Assembly: GCA_016787345.1 (NCBI GenBank)
Contig: JAEUUU010000159.1
Location: forward strand, 1-64,000
Direction of reading: 5' to 3'
Source: Saprospiraceae bacterium
GTDB taxonomy: Bacteria > Bacteroidota > Bacteroidia > Chitinophagales > Saprospiraceae
DNA: 64,000 nucleotides
Shown here: one piece after another, positions 7,092 through 15,630 of the stretch
Layout of the letters: each line of letters opens with the position of its first letter
Numbering within the stretch: position 1 is the first letter of the stretch
Position numbers and translations under genes: made by a program
Notes under the pieces: generated by a model
What the model saw: only the letters and a program-made list of their open reading frames with translations
What the model was told of the DNA's origin: nothing
Database searches by the model: none

Positions 7092-9773
7092 TCAATCCCC
7101 CAGGCCCTTCAAAGCCTCCTCCGCCCATGCCAGGTTTCGCTGAAATTCCACGTAGGCCGGAAAATCACGGGACAGTTCCTGCCACAGCGCCCGGCATTTT
7201 TCAAAATACGCTCGCGCCTGCTTGTTGTCGCTTTTTTGGTCGCGGTAAAAGCTTCCCAACTGCCCATAAGAACCAGCCAGCCCGTTTTTAAAGGATACAT
7301 TTTGTGGATAGGCATCGTAGAGTTCTTTTTCCAATTGGTTGTAATCCTGAAAAAAAGTCAAAGCCCTGTCCAAATTGCCCAGCACTGTGTGCGTAATACC
7401 AAGAAATTGGTAGGATATGGCTAGCCCATTTTTGAAGGACACATTTTGCGGATAGGCGTCGCATAACTCTTTTGTCAATTGGTTGAAATCCTGAAAAAAA
7501 GCCAAAGCCTTGTCCAAATTGCCCAGCGCCTTGTGCGTATTGCCCAGTTTAGAATACGAGATGGCTAGCCCGTTTTTGAAGGACACATTTTGCGGATAGG
7601 CGTCGCATAACTCTTTTGTCAATTGGTTGAAATCCTGAAAAAAAGCCAAGGCCCTGTCCAAATTGCCCAGCGCCTTGTGCGTATTGCCAAGATATTGGTA
7701 CGATATGGCCAGGCTGTTTTTGACGGCCACATTTTGTGGATAGGCATCGTAGAGTTCATTTTCCAATTGGTTGTACTCCTGAAAAAAAGTCAAAGCCCTG
7801 TCCAAATTGCCCAGCGCCGTTTGCGTATTGCCCAGTTTGGCGTACGAGATGGCCAGCCCGTTTTTGAAGTTGGCATTATCCGGCTCGGTTTCACAAAGAG
7901 CGGTCAGGATGTCTCGCATTTTTTGGTAATACAACATCATCCCGCTCAGGTTGCCCGTGTCCTTATGGTATTGGCCGATGTTTTGGCATAAAATAGCCAC
8001 ATCGTCATCAATGGGCAGGGTCTGCACCACTGCCTCCCCCAGCCGGGCAAACACGGCCGCCTGCTGGTAGTTGCCGGCAGGGCGGTTGTCTTCGTCCAGT
8101 CCGGTCAGCAGGGTATTGACCAGGCTGCGGCAGTCGTCCAGCAGGCGGCCGGCGTTTTTGCTTTTGGTCACTTCCTGCACGACGGGACTGATCTTGAAAC
8201 TGTTGTCGCTTTTGCGGTATTCGATCCAGCCTTTGGTTTCGAGGCTGCCGAGCGGGGTTTCGAGGGCCTCCTCGTCTTCGGCGCCGAGCAGGGTGGCCAG
8301 CAGGGCGTAGGGTATGTTTTCGGCGGGCAGGGCGGCAAGGTTGCTCAGGAGCCGGCATTCGGTCTCGCTCAAGCCGGCCAGGTCGTACATGGCGGCGATG
8401 ATGTCGGTGGGTTTGGCTTCGCGCAGGGTGTCGCTGCCATACACTACTGCCACGGCTTTGTTTTTCAGGGCCAGCAGCCCTTTGGATTGCAGGTCGTGGA
8501 GCAGATCGGCCAGCGTGTAGCGCCGCGCGAAGCGATTGAAAGCTACGAGGTTTTTGGCCAGCACTTCGGTCACCAGCGTGTTGCGGCCCACGGCGCTCAG
8601 GACGTCGTGCAAAAGGGGCAATTCGTCGTCGGCGAGGTCGGTGTAATGGGTTTTGAACAATTCCAGGGCCTCTTCGAGGGCAAGGGGCTTCACTTCGTGC
8701 ACCTTCATATCGGCCAGCTTGCGCACCCGCGAGGTGAGCAGGATGTGGCAATTGCGCAGGCGGTTCAGCAGGGTGTAGTGTTTTTTCAGGTCGGCATCGT
8801 CGTTGGCGTTGTCGAAGATCAGCAGGCAGGGCGCGTCCAGGTTGCTGAGGGCTTCGGCCATGCGCAGCGCCTGGGCGTTCAGGTCGTCGTCGGGGGCGAA
8901 GGCCACATCCAGTTTTTCTTTCAGGGTCACGAGGGCCGTCCCGATGCCCATATCGGCATACAGCCAGGCCAGGTGTTTGTAGCGGGCCTCGTGGGCGTAC
9001 CAGTATTTGGCCGCCAGGGTGGTTTTGCCGATGCCGCCCTCGCCGTTGACCAGCACCAGCAGGCGGTTGTGCTGCTGGTAATCGGTTTCTATGGCGGCCA
9101 GGTCATTTTCCCTGCCGAGGAAGATCTCGGAGTTGAAGGGCGGGGTGGTGAGGAGCCGGGGCGGCTTGTTTATCAGGGTGCTAAAAAAAGCATTGTCGAT
9201 TTTGTCAATGTTGTAAATCTTGTCAGCGATCTGGATATCGGATTTGCCCTGCGTCCTCACCCAGTCCTGAAACGCAAGGAACAAGGACTGGATATCATTG
9301 ACGCTTCTTTTTAGTTCATCCAGTCTTTGCTCTACCTCTACCTCCTTCACTGTCCGGCTTTCCTGCACTTTTTGACGGAAAACCTGCCAGAAATAGGCCA
9401 CTTCGGCGGCCACGTCCACATTGTTTGCTTTTACATCGTCGCCTACTTTCAAAGATTCAATGTGGCGTTGTAAAGCGGCAGCATGTGCTGTTTCGTTGTT
9501 GCGTATATCCGGCGCGCCATAGTAAAAGCCGTAAAATGTCTGCATAATATCCTTCGACCGGAATAGGTCGAGGACAACCCTGGACTTTTGCTCAAAGCGC
9601 AGTTCCACCAGCGCTTCGAGGTAGCGGTCGGGGAAGTCATGCAGATGTTGGGTCGCGCCGAGTTTTTTTCGGGCGAGTTGCACGGCTTCGGTTTTTTCGG
9701 CAGTGTTCCGGATGAATCTGCCGAAGTCATAAATTGCCGAAGCGGCAAGGTTGATGGAAAGGTCGGCGAACAT
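7092..9773 (-). CDS. STAND (NLR-like) NTPase with C-terminal TPR repeats
   Basis: A protein of 893 residues. Residues 1-180 form a helical, unrecognised N-terminal domain, which may be the effector or an oligomerisation module. Residues 185-198 carry KIYNIDKIDNAFFS, nearly identical to the C-terminus of the upstream small protein. An NB-ARC/NACHT-like NTPase follows: Walker A GEGGIGKT (244-251), Walker B LLIFD (317-321) and LLTSR (345-349). A winged-helix-like region and then TPR units complete it, including four nearly identical 48-residue repeats (NGLAISYSKLGNTHKALGNL...). No signal peptide or membrane span. The architecture matches signal-transduction ATPases used in bacterial NLR-type antiphage and programmed-death systems, but no known subtype is recognised. 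The gene starts 5 bases after the EAD11-like gene. Confidence 0.85.
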   Translation of the reverse strand: MFADLSINLAASAIYDFGRFIRNTAEKTEAVQLARKKLGATQHLHDFPDRYLEALVELRFEQKSRVVLDLFRSKDIMQTFYGFYYGAPDIRNNETAHAAALQRHIESLKVGDDVKANNVDVAAEVAYFWQVFRQKVQESRTVKEVEVEQRLDELKRSVNDIQSLFLAFQDWVRTQGKSDIQIADKIYNIDKIDNAFFSTLINKPPRLLTTPPFNSEIFLGRENDLAAIETDYQQHNRLLVLVNGEGGIGKTTLAAKYWYAHEARYKHLAWLYADMGIGTALVTLKEKLDVAFAPDDDLNAQALRMAEALSNLDAPCLLIFDNANDDADLKKHYTLLNRLRNCHILLTSRVRKLADMKVHEVKPLALEEALELFKTHYTDLADDELPLLHDVLSAVGRNTLVTEVLAKNLVAFNRFARRYTLADLLHDLQSKGLLALKNKAVAVVYGSDTLREAKPTDIIAAMYDLAGLSETECRLLSNLAALPAENIPYALLATLLGAEDEEALETPLGSLETKGWIEYRKSDNSFKISPVVQEVTKSKNAGRLLDDCRSLVNTLLTGLDEDNRPAGNYQQAAVFARLGEAVVQTLPIDDDVAILCQNIGQYHKDTGNLSGMMLYYQKMRDILTALCETEPDNANFKNGLAISYAKLGNTQTALGNLDRALTFFQEYNQLENELYDAYPQNVAVKNSLAISYQYLGNTHKALGNLDRALAFFQDFNQLTKELCDAYPQNVSFKNGLAISYSKLGNTHKALGNLDKALAFFQDFNQLTKELCDAYPQNVSFKNGLAISYQFLGITHTVLGNLDRALTFFQDYNQLEKELYDAYPQNVSFKNGLAGSYGQLGSFYRDQKSDNKQARAYFEKCRALWQELSRDFPAYVEFQRNLAWAEEALKGLGD
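7287..7862 (-). repeat. Four 144-bp tandem repeats inside the STAND gene
   Basis: Four in-frame units of 144 bp (7719-7862, 7575-7718, 7431-7574 and 7287-7430 in coding order) encode the 48-residue TPR repeats. The two middle units (7431-7718) are the most alike at DNA level. Such identity suggests recent duplication or gene conversion and makes copy number prone to change. Confidence 0.85.
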
Positions 9774-9778
9774 TTGGT

Positions 9779-10219
9779 TTATGAGAAATTGGCGTTGTCA
9801 ATATGGTCGATGTTGTAGATTTTTTCAGCATTTTGGGTAATTTGAGTGGTTTTGTCCCCAATATGAACATCCCCACCCGCCGAAATATTCGCCCCCGCCA
9901 CCACATTCTTCGACCCGACAATGGAAATGGCCTGCTCGATTTCCTCCTGCAGCGCAGGCGTTGCCCCCTGTGTCTCGATCTCCCGCACCATATCCAGCAG
10001 CGCGGCGCGAATCTGGTTTTGGGTCAGATTGGCATCGGCGGGACTTACCGTGCCCAGGCGGATTTGCCGGCGGATGTTTTCAAAACGCCCCGACTGGTGC
10101 AGGGCCTCGTCGAGCCGGGGGCTGTGGGCCAGTAGTTCTCGAAGCAGGCCGAGCGCTTCGGGCAGTTCGTCGCGGGCGATGAGTTCGCGGAGCCGGGTGA
10201 AACAGGTGTTGGGCGTCAT
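9779..10219 (-). CDS. EAD11-type adaptor protein paired with the STAND NTPase
   Basis: A protein of 146 residues. Residues about 3-85 match the effector-associated domain 11 pattern: FTRLRELIARDELPEALGLL, a central SGRFENIRRQIRLGTVS, then NQIRAALLDMV. EADs are small helical domains that couple effectors to NTPase sensors in bacterial conflict systems by homotypic contact. A Gly/Val-rich linker (GSKNVVAGANISAGGDVHIG, about 102-121) of the kind often found after EADs follows. The protein ends with KIYNIDHIDNANFS (133-146), a motif repeated in the STAND protein just before its NTPase. The two genes are 5 bases apart and surely co-transcribed. That this motif joins the two proteins is inference. 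Confidence 0.75.
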   Translation of the reverse strand: MTPNTCFTRLRELIARDELPEALGLLRELLAHSPRLDEALHQSGRFENIRRQIRLGTVSPADANLTQNQIRAALLDMVREIETQGATPALQEEIEQAISIVGSKNVVAGANISAGGDVHIGDKTTQITQNAEKIYNIDHIDNANFS

Positions 10220-10267
10220 GTCGATTCAAGCGTTTGTTTTCAGTGGACAGGGTCGGGCAGTTCTTTG

Positions 10268-10436
10268 CTGGCGCGGGGCTTTGCCGCTGGCGCGGGGCTT
10301 TGCCCCGTGCCAATGTTCCCGCCATCAATCCAGTGTATATTAGATCAAAAACGGGCATGGTTATGAACAACAATCGGTCCGCGGGTACCTCGGCACGGGG
10401 CGAAGCCCCGCGCCAGCAGCAAAGCCCCGCGCCAGC
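10268..10436. repeat. GC-rich palindromic intergenic element
   Basis: The left arm (10268-10312) contains two tandem copies of GGCGCGGGGCTTTGCC. The right arm (10392-10436) is its reverse complement, and each arm contains its own small hairpin. The roughly 80-base centre is unrelated and non-coding. The element fills the gap between the EAD11-like gene and the truncated mutase gene and marks the other edge of the STAND module. Confidence 0.75.
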
Positions 10437-10456
10437 CCCGAGGGTGGCAAAAGGGT

Positions 10457-11602
10457 TCAGCCGGCCTGAAATTTCTTCCACGCCGCTTCCGCCAGTTGCC
10501 CGCACAGTTTTTCCACGTAATAACTGCCGGCTGCCGGGTCGGGCAATTCATGGAAAAAACTCTCCATTTTGAGCAAATGCTGCACGTTGCGGGCCATGCG
10601 CCGACCGAAGGCAGCGGGTCGGGCGGGGTTTTCCGCGCCCGCGTCGAAGGGGCGAATGCTCAGGCGGTCGGCGCCGCCCAGCACGGCCGACATGGCCATG
10701 GTGGTGGCCCGGATGAGGTTGGCGTTTTCGTCGGCCACGTAGGCTTCGGGGGCGAAACGGACGTCGAGCACGGGGTAGGCGGCATCGGCGCCCCAGGCTT
10801 TCAGTACGTTGAGCCACAGGAGTTTGAAGGCGCGCAGCTTGGCGATTTCGACAAAATAACTGGGCCCTATGGCGACGGAAAACTGCAGGCGGGCGGCGGC
10901 GTCCGAAGGCGATACGCCGCGTTCGGAGAGTTGCCGCAGGTAGTGGTTGCCCCGGCGCAGCAGGGCGGCCAGTTCGTCGGCGGCGTGTTCGGTGCCTTGC
11001 CATTCGCCGGCGCCCTCCACCGTCAGCAGGCGGAAGCCGGGCAGGTGTTCGCGGGTGTGGGCGATCAGGTCGGCGACGTAGCGCCAGTCCTGGATGCCGG
11101 GCGCGGCGGCGGGGTCGTAGTGCAAAACGCCGCGCAGGCTGTGGGGGTCGAGGCTTTTTTCGCGGGCCAGGCTTTCGACGACGGCCAGCACGGCGCCCGG
11201 ATTTTGCGCCAGTCCGGCGCCGGCGAAGTGCAGACTGATGTAGTCAGGATGGATGCCTTCGAGCAGGCGGCGCAGGGTGTCCGAGGAGGCGGGCTGCGGG
11301 AGATGGAAACACAAACTTTCGGCGCCGAAATTCAAGGCCTCCAATGCCTGCGCGTTGGCGGCGGCGGGATCGGCTGCGTCGACGTCTTCGGCGATTTCCC
11401 ATTGCAGGGTGGCTGGCGTGAGCGGTAGGGCCGGGGCGGCCAGGTCGTCGGCGTGCCCGAAAGGATCGATGTGCAGCTCGTCGGAGAGTTGCCAGTACAA
11501 CTCGTCGAGGGGGCGGCCTTTCAGGTCTTTGGTGATGCGGGCGAGCCAGTCGGCTTTGGAGACCGGCGAAAATTCGGCGAAGAAGTCGTTTGGAAGTGCC
11601 AT
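10457..11602 (-). CDS. mutA: Methylmalonyl-CoA mutase small subunit, C-terminally short
   Basis: The protein (381 residues) aligns by eye with the TIM-barrel part of the MCM beta/small subunit: DFFAEFSPVSKADWLARITK, the YISLHFAG region, DVRFAPEAYVADENANLIR, SAVLGGADRLSIRPFD and a final PAAGSYYVEKL. The subunit forms a heterodimer with the B12-binding large subunit MutB in propionate/succinyl-CoA conversion. Family members in the phylum are usually about 450 residues or more. Here the frame stops just after AAWKKFQAG, 20 bases from a palindromic repeat, and no mutB follows. It therefore looks truncated, or separated from its partner by insertion of the repeat and STAND module. A -7 box (TAATTTTG) lies 14 bases upstream of the ATG. 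Confidence 0.8.
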   Translation of the reverse strand: MALPNDFFAEFSPVSKADWLARITKDLKGRPLDELYWQLSDELHIDPFGHADDLAAPALPLTPATLQWEIAEDVDAADPAAANAQALEALNFGAESLCFHLPQPASSDTLRRLLEGIHPDYISLHFAGAGLAQNPGAVLAVVESLAREKSLDPHSLRGVLHYDPAAAPGIQDWRYVADLIAHTREHLPGFRLLTVEGAGEWQGTEHAADELAALLRRGNHYLRQLSERGVSPSDAAARLQFSVAIGPSYFVEIAKLRAFKLLWLNVLKAWGADAAYPVLDVRFAPEAYVADENANLIRATTMAMSAVLGGADRLSIRPFDAGAENPARPAAFGRRMARNVQHLLKMESFFHELPDPAAGSYYVEKLCGQLAEAAWKKFQAG

Positions 11603-11616
11603 AGCGTGTGTTTGGG

Positions 11617-11624
11617 CAAAATTA
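11617..11624 (-). promoter_or_regulatory. -7 promoter element for mutA
   Basis: Reads TAATTTTG on the minus strand, an exact TANNTTTG match 14 bases before the mutA start codon. The transcript would have a leader of only a few bases. Confidence 0.5.
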
Positions 11625-11778
11625 GCGATTCGGTCGGGGGCCGTTCAAATTTGCCGCGGCCTGTTTTAAAAAATCCTTTTCCGGCAACCGGATTCACACC
11701 CGCGGCGGCCGGATTCACATCGAACCCGCTTTAAAAACCGCCCGCCGCCGAAGTTTGGGCATTCAACTATCGACACTT

Positions 11779-13029
11779 ATGAAAAAGATCGTTTTCCTGC
11801 CCGGCTTGTGGCTCCTTGGCCTGCTCTCGATTCCCTTTTTGGCAAAAGCGCAGTCCAGCACGGATTTTGAAGCTTATGTCCGCCTGCACGACAGCCTTTT
11901 TGTTTCCCTGTATGAAAAACGCGACGCCCAAACCTTTCGCGCCCTGCTCGACGACTGGGAGGCCCGGTACCGGCAACTCGATCCGGCAGCGCAAAAACGC
12001 CACGCCGCCGACCGGGCCAACGCGCATTACAACCTGGCCTGCACCTACGCCCTCGGCGGGCAAAATGGCCCCGCGCTCGATCAGTTGCAACTGGCCATCG
12101 ACGCCGGTTTCACAGATTACCAGCACCTGCTCGACGACCCCGACCTCGCCCCCCTGCGCACCGATCCGCGTTTCGGCGCCCTGATCGAACCGCTGCGGCG
12201 GGTGGGCGATTATTTGTTCGTGCTCCGCAACGCCGCGGCCTACAACACCGCCGACACCCGCTTCGACCCCGTTTTTACCTATCAGAAAGCCGACAAACCC
12301 GAGCTCGTGGCCCTGCGGCAGCGTTTCCGGCTCGATTCCGTCGCGGGCACGGGGAGCGACGTGTCGCAGGTGCTCAACGTACTGCACTGGGTGCATGAGC
12401 TCATCCCCCACGACGGCGAACACGGTAACCCCGAAACGCGCAACGCGGCGGCGATGATCGACCTGTGCCGCGCGCAAAATCGCGGACTCAACTGCCGGGG
12501 GCTGGCCCTCGCGCTCAATGAGTGTTACCTTTCCCTGGGTTTTTCGTCGCGGCTCGTCACCTGCCTGCCCAAAGACAGCCTCGGCATCGATCCCGATTGC
12601 CACGTCATCAATGCGGTGTTTGTACCCTCGCTCGACAAATGGATTTGGGTCGATCCGACCTACGACGCCTATGTGATGGATGAAAAAGGCGACTTGCTCG
12701 GCATCGCGGAGGTGCGGGAGCGCATCATTCTCGATCAGCCGCTGATTCTCAACCCCACGGCCAACTGGAACCGCCGGTATTCGCCCGGAAAAGTGGAATA
12801 TTTGTACCGTTACATGGCCAAAAACCTCTACATCCTGCAATGCCCGCTCGACAGCGAATACGACCTGGAAACCTGCACCGACGGCAAAACGATCCGGTAC
12901 GTGCAACTGCTTCCGCTGGAGTATTTCAAACAGGAACCGCTGGAACGCAGCTTTACCGACCAAAAAACCGGCACGAAGTACGTTTTTTACAACACCAATA
13001 ACCCGCTGACGTTCTGGAAACGCCCCTGA
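11779..13029 (+). CDS. Secreted transglutaminase-like protein
   Basis: A protein of 416 residues with a signal peptide (MKKIVFLPGLWLLGLLSIPF...AKA). A TPR-like segment at about 80-140 includes HYNLACTYALGGQNGPALDQ. A papain/transglutaminase-like core follows, with a plausible triad of Cys239 (GLNCRGLALALNECY), His275 (DPDCHVINAVF) and Asp292 (WIWVDPTYDAY). It presumably acts in the periplasm as a peptidase or cross-linking enzyme; the substrate is unknown. The downstream ATG shown was preferred over an upstream TTG because the signal peptide begins there. The next gene, a sensor kinase, starts one base after its stop, suggesting a shared operon and possibly a shared function. Confidence 0.75.
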   Translation: MKKIVFLPGLWLLGLLSIPFLAKAQSSTDFEAYVRLHDSLFVSLYEKRDAQTFRALLDDWEARYRQLDPAAQKRHAADRANAHYNLACTYALGGQNGPALDQLQLAIDAGFTDYQHLLDDPDLAPLRTDPRFGALIEPLRRVGDYLFVLRNAAAYNTADTRFDPVFTYQKADKPELVALRQRFRLDSVAGTGSDVSQVLNVLHWVHELIPHDGEHGNPETRNAAAMIDLCRAQNRGLNCRGLALALNECYLSLGFSSRLVTCLPKDSLGIDPDCHVINAVFVPSLDKWIWVDPTYDAYVMDEKGDLLGIAEVRERIILDQPLILNPTANWNRRYSPGKVEYLYRYMAKNLYILQCPLDSEYDLETCTDGKTIRYVQLLPLEYFKQEPLERSFTDQKTGTKYVFYNTNNPLTFWKRP

Positions 13030-13030
13030 T

Positions 13031-14743
13031 ATGCGCCATCTGCTTTTTTTCGTCCTGTTTCCGTTGGTACACGGCCTGAACGCCCAGGTCAGCTGGCGCG
13101 ACACGAGCCAGCATTTTTCCGAAATTGAATGGAATAACTATTCCACGTCCTATCTGGGCGAGGGGATCGACAGCACGCCCCTGCTGGTCACGGCGATCCC
13201 CAACAACGGCATTTATGCCATCGACGACCTGGAGCCCGAGCGTTCGCCGCTCGACATGTCGTTTACGGGTTCCGCTTTCCGGTTCAGGTCGAATCTGGAA
13301 GCCGGGCAAATGTTTTTGAACACCTACGATTCGTCGGCCGTGTATTTTCTGGCGCCCGGGATTTTTAGGCACAATGCGGCACGGTACGAATTTCGGGTGG
13401 CAAATGCCGACGGCACGGTGGTGAAAGACTGGAGCGCTGTCGAGGCATTTGCCGACGAGGAGTTCGATTTGGGGCGTTTCCGGCCGGGCTTTGCCTTTTT
13501 GGGCGGATACAGCACGCATTGGGGAAACTGTCTGGTGGCGGCATTGCGGGAAAAAGGCAAAACAGAGCCCTTGATGCAGACGGCGGTGTGCTGGCAGCAA
13601 ACGCGGCCGGCGCTTTTGTCGGTACTCACCCGCGATGAACTGCACGAGAGCCTGATCCTGCTCAAAAATCCGTTCAATTTCAGTCTGAGCCCGAAAGAGG
13701 CCCGCAAACTGGCGGAACGGTACCCGGCCATGTCGACCGACAGCGTCACGGGAAAAACGCGGCAACTGATCTTGCCCGCCGGCGAAGACGAATTACTGGT
13801 GTTTTTGCGGGCCTCCGTGTACAAAAAAGAAGCCCTGGAATACCGGCTTTATCTCGACGGCAAGGAGCGCATCGCCTGGCGTCCCAACGACATGGACAAC
13901 AATTTCATCTGGCTGCGCCACCTGGCGCCCGGCGACTATGTTTTGGAAATGCGCTACGCCAAACAGCGCCACAACGCGACGACGTACGCCTTCCGGATCG
14001 AAGCCGCCTGGTACGAGCGCTGGCCTTTCCGCTTTTTTGTCGCGCTGACCGCCCTGGCGCTGCTGTCCGCCCTGGCCTTGCTGGTGCAGCTGCGCCGCCA
14101 ACGCCGTAAAACGGCGGCCGAACAAGCCAAACAGGAGCGCCTGGCGCTGGGACTGCGCTCGGTGTACGCCCAGCTCAATCCGCATTTTATTTTCAACGCC
14201 CTTTCATCCATACAGGGTTTGATCAACCGCAACGACATCGATGGGGCCAACCGCTACCTGTCCGCTTTCGGGAGTCTGGTGCGCAATTCGCTGACCGACG
14301 TGGAGCGCAATTTCATCCCGCTTTCGAGGGAAATAGCGGCGCTCGACACCTACCTTTCGCTCGAACAGTTGCGTTTCGGGTTCCGGTATTCGATCGCGGT
14401 CAGCGACCAGATTTCGCCCGATACGATCGAAGTGCCCACACTGTTGCTACAGCCTTTGGTCGAAAACGCCGTGAAGCACGGGGTGTCGGGTCTGGGGGAA
14501 AATGGCCTGATCCGGCTGATCGCCGACCGCTTGGAGGGCGATCTTCTCCTCCGGGTGATCGACAACGGCCCCGGTTTCCCGGCAGAAGGACAAGCGGCGA
14601 AGGGCTACGGCCTGAAACTGACAAGCGACCGGATCAAACTGCTCAACGAAATGAACGGCGAACGCCAGATCGAACTGCGCGCCGGCAGCCCCTCCGACCA
14701 GGGCGCGGAGGTCGAGTTGTTGTTCAAAAACTGGTTATTATGA
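13031..14743 (+). CDS. LytS/YehU-type sensor histidine kinase
   Basis: A protein of 570 residues. A signal-like N-terminus (MRHLLFFVLFPLVHGLNA) precedes a periplasmic beta-rich sensor region of about 310 residues and a single membrane span near 332-354. The kinase has the His_kinase pattern QLNPHFIFNALSSIQGLINR with phospho-acceptor His385. A compact ATP-binding domain follows with PLVENAVKHG (N box) and VIDNGPGFP (G box). Such kinases pair with LytTR regulators. Here the regulator gene overlaps its stop by four bases (ATGA), so the pair is translationally coupled. Confidence 0.9.
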   Translation: MRHLLFFVLFPLVHGLNAQVSWRDTSQHFSEIEWNNYSTSYLGEGIDSTPLLVTAIPNNGIYAIDDLEPERSPLDMSFTGSAFRFRSNLEAGQMFLNTYDSSAVYFLAPGIFRHNAARYEFRVANADGTVVKDWSAVEAFADEEFDLGRFRPGFAFLGGYSTHWGNCLVAALREKGKTEPLMQTAVCWQQTRPALLSVLTRDELHESLILLKNPFNFSLSPKEARKLAERYPAMSTDSVTGKTRQLILPAGEDELLVFLRASVYKKEALEYRLYLDGKERIAWRPNDMDNNFIWLRHLAPGDYVLEMRYAKQRHNATTYAFRIEAAWYERWPFRFFVALTALALLSALALLVQLRRQRRKTAAEQAKQERLALGLRSVYAQLNPHFIFNALSSIQGLINRNDIDGANRYLSAFGSLVRNSLTDVERNFIPLSREIAALDTYLSLEQLRFGFRYSIAVSDQISPDTIEVPTLLLQPLVENAVKHGVSGLGENGLIRLIADRLEGDLLLRVIDNGPGFPAEGQAAKGYGLKLTSDRIKLLNEMNGERQIELRAGSPSDQGAEVELLFKNWLL

Positions 14744-15489
14744 ACCCGCTTAGCGCCATCCTCATCGACGACGAGCCCAACAATCTGGACAATCTCGCCA
14801 GTTTGCTTCGCGAATATTGCCCGGAGGTGCGCGTGGTCGGGACGGCCACAAGCGCCGGGGCGGGCGCGGCGCTCATCCGGCAAATGGCGCCCGAACTGGT
14901 TTTTCTCGACATTCAGATGCCCGGCCAGTCGGGTTTCGATCTGTTGCGGGGGCTGGAAAGTATCGATTTCGAGCTCATTTTCGTCACGGCTTTTGATCAA
15001 TATGCCATACAGGCGATCCGTTTTGCGGCCGTGGATTACTTGCTGAAACCCCTGGGGCCCGAAGAATTGCAGCAAGCCGTGGCGCGCGCCGCGAGGAATG
15101 CCCGCCGCAAACGGCAAAACCTGCAACTGGACAATCTGCTGCACCTGTTGCAGCACCCGCGCGACGCGCACCGGATCGCCCTGCCCTCGCTGGAGGAAAC
15201 CCGTTTTGTGCGCCCGGCCGATATTGTGCGTTGCGAATCGGACAACAATTATTGTGTTTTCTTCCTGTCGAACGGCGAACGGCTTACCGTTTCCAGGCCC
15301 ATTTATGAGTTTGAAGAGTTGCTGCAGCCTTTCGGGTTTGTTCGTTGTCACCAGTCGCACCTCGTCAACCCCCGGTTTGTGCGCAGTTGGGTGAAAAAGG
15401 ACGGCGGTTATTTGCTGATGCAGGATGGCGCACAGGCGCCGGTTTCGCGGGCGAAAAAGGAGGAGGTTTTGAGGGCCTTGCAGCGTTGA
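14740..15489 (+). CDS. LytTR-family response regulator
   Basis: A protein of 249 residues. The receiver domain at 1-120 has acidic Asp10/Asp11, phospho-acceptor Asp57 in LVFLDIQMPG, Thr83 and Lys103 (DYLLKPLG). A LytTR DNA-binding domain follows at about 145-249 (FVRPADIVRCESDNNYCVFF, VRCHQSHLVNPRFV). It overlaps the kinase gene by four bases and is the evident cognate regulator. Targets are unknown; the first gene of the operon (transglutaminase-like) is a possible one. Confidence 0.93.
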   Translation: MNPLSAILIDDEPNNLDNLASLLREYCPEVRVVGTATSAGAGAALIRQMAPELVFLDIQMPGQSGFDLLRGLESIDFELIFVTAFDQYAIQAIRFAAVDYLLKPLGPEELQQAVARAARNARRKRQNLQLDNLLHLLQHPRDAHRIALPSLEETRFVRPADIVRCESDNNYCVFFLSNGERLTVSRPIYEFEELLQPFGFVRCHQSHLVNPRFVRSWVKKDGGYLLMQDGAQAPVSRAKKEEVLRALQR

Positions 15490-15568
15490 GCGATTGTTGG
15501 TTTTGCTGGGCTGTGGTAATGATTTTCTTAGTTTAAATTTCTTCAAACCTTTTTACCGGCGCGCTGTT

Positions 15569-15576
15569 TATCTTTG
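15569..15576 (+). promoter_or_regulatory. -7 promoter element of the isc operon
   Basis: TATCTTTG matches TANNTTTG exactly and lies 54 bases upstream of iscS. A T-rich segment (15549-15554) sits where a -33 element would be expected. Confidence 0.5.
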
Positions 15577-15630
15577 CATCCCGAATCGTTAACTTGATTC
15601 AATCTAAATAAAAGACTTCACGCCTGCTGC

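Noticed and set aside
11773..13104. Long minus-strand frame antisense to the transglutaminase-like gene
   Set aside because: Shadow of a GC-rich gene; no domain, and the plus-strand gene has a clear signal peptide and catalytic triad.
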